A model generated the notes under the pieces. The model was not told the origin of the DNA. It saw only the letters and a list, made by a program, of their open reading frames with translations, and ran no database searches. From positions 1-7,188 of the forward strand of contig DNDT01000245.1 in the NCBI GenBank assembly GCA_003487525.1: a DNA stretch of 7,188 nt, given 5' to 3'. Origin of the DNA: Flavobacteriales bacterium (lineage in GTDB: Bacteria; Bacteroidota; Bacteroidia; Flavobacteriales_E; Vicingaceae). The position numbers were made by a program, and so were the translations under genes. Positions 7,120 to 7,188 of this stretch are shown here, piece by piece (position 1 is the stretch's first letter; every line of letters starts with the position of its first letter).

Positions 7120-7188
7120 TGTAATAAACAAATTCAGTGTATTTGTTTAAAAAAATATTTCATCAAATTATTTGTGATTTTTTTTGAA

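Larger units (their letters stand above)
6961..7188. other. Upstream non-coding region of the giant gene
   Basis: I see no convincing gene in these 228 bases. The part next to the start codon is AT-rich with no Shine-Dalgarno sequence. The middle (about 6990-7110) is of more balanced composition and contains the inverted repeats. The distal 80 bases are strongly AT-rich, as expected for a promoter region. Whatever gene lies to the right begins or ends outside the window. Confidence 0.6.

Noticed and set aside
7045..7188. Plus-strand reading frame open from an ATG at 7045 to the right edge (48 codons)
   Set aside because: It overlaps the presumed promoter and leader of the giant gene. The translation (MFIAVMTCETV..., ending in a Lys/Phe/Ile-rich stretch) resembles translated AT-rich spacer, and no domain or ribosome binding site is visible. 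It could be the start of a divergent gene, but this cannot be supported from the window.
7161..7188. AT-rich near-palindrome (ATCAAATTATTTGTGAT) followed by a T-run, as a terminator of a gene outside the window
   Set aside because: The stem is almost entirely A-T with one-base symmetry defects and no GC core. No gene end is seen next to it. It is as likely to be promoter-proximal AT-rich DNA.

Overview
The window looks like chromosomal DNA of a member of the Bacteroidota (Flavobacteriales, Chitinophagales or a similar environmental group; I cannot be more exact). Both genes end in a type IX secretion system (T9SS) type A sorting domain, a C-terminal signal essentially confined to this phylum. 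The large gene also has a plain Sec signal peptide, no Shine-Dalgarno sequence and the repeat-rich extracellular domains typical of T9SS cargo. I see no RNA gene, insertion sequence, CRISPR array, attachment site or origin.

Layout. (1) Positions 3-620, plus strand: the 3' end of a gene that enters from the left edge; it encodes the C-terminal ~205 residues of a secreted protein with a T9SS sorting domain. (2) Positions 621-699: a short convergent intergenic gap holding one strong, symmetrical hairpin (651-680) that can terminate both genes. (3) Positions 700-6960, minus strand: one complete 2086-residue gene filling 87% of the window. It encodes a signal peptide, three large tandem parallel beta-helix modules (the first two each followed by a CARDB-like beta-sandwich), a cysteine-rich pre-peptidase C-terminal-like (PPC-like) domain, three Ig/PKD-like repeats and a T9SS sorting domain. 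(4) Positions 6961-7188: the AT-rich upstream region of the large gene, with a candidate Bacteroidota-type -7 element and several short inverted repeats in the presumed leader.

Both proteins should cross the inner membrane by Sec and the outer membrane by T9SS, with removal of the C-terminal domain and usually attachment to the cell surface. Their substrates or partners cannot be read from the sequence; the giant protein has an adhesin or surface-fibre type of architecture. No catalytic site is visible in either.

The most informative observation is that the middle beta-helix module is a mosaic. Its first half closely matches module 3 and its second half, with the following CARDB-like domain, closely matches module 1. 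This is the pattern expected if a two-module gene became a three-module gene by unequal crossing-over. I found no convincing new multi-gene system here.
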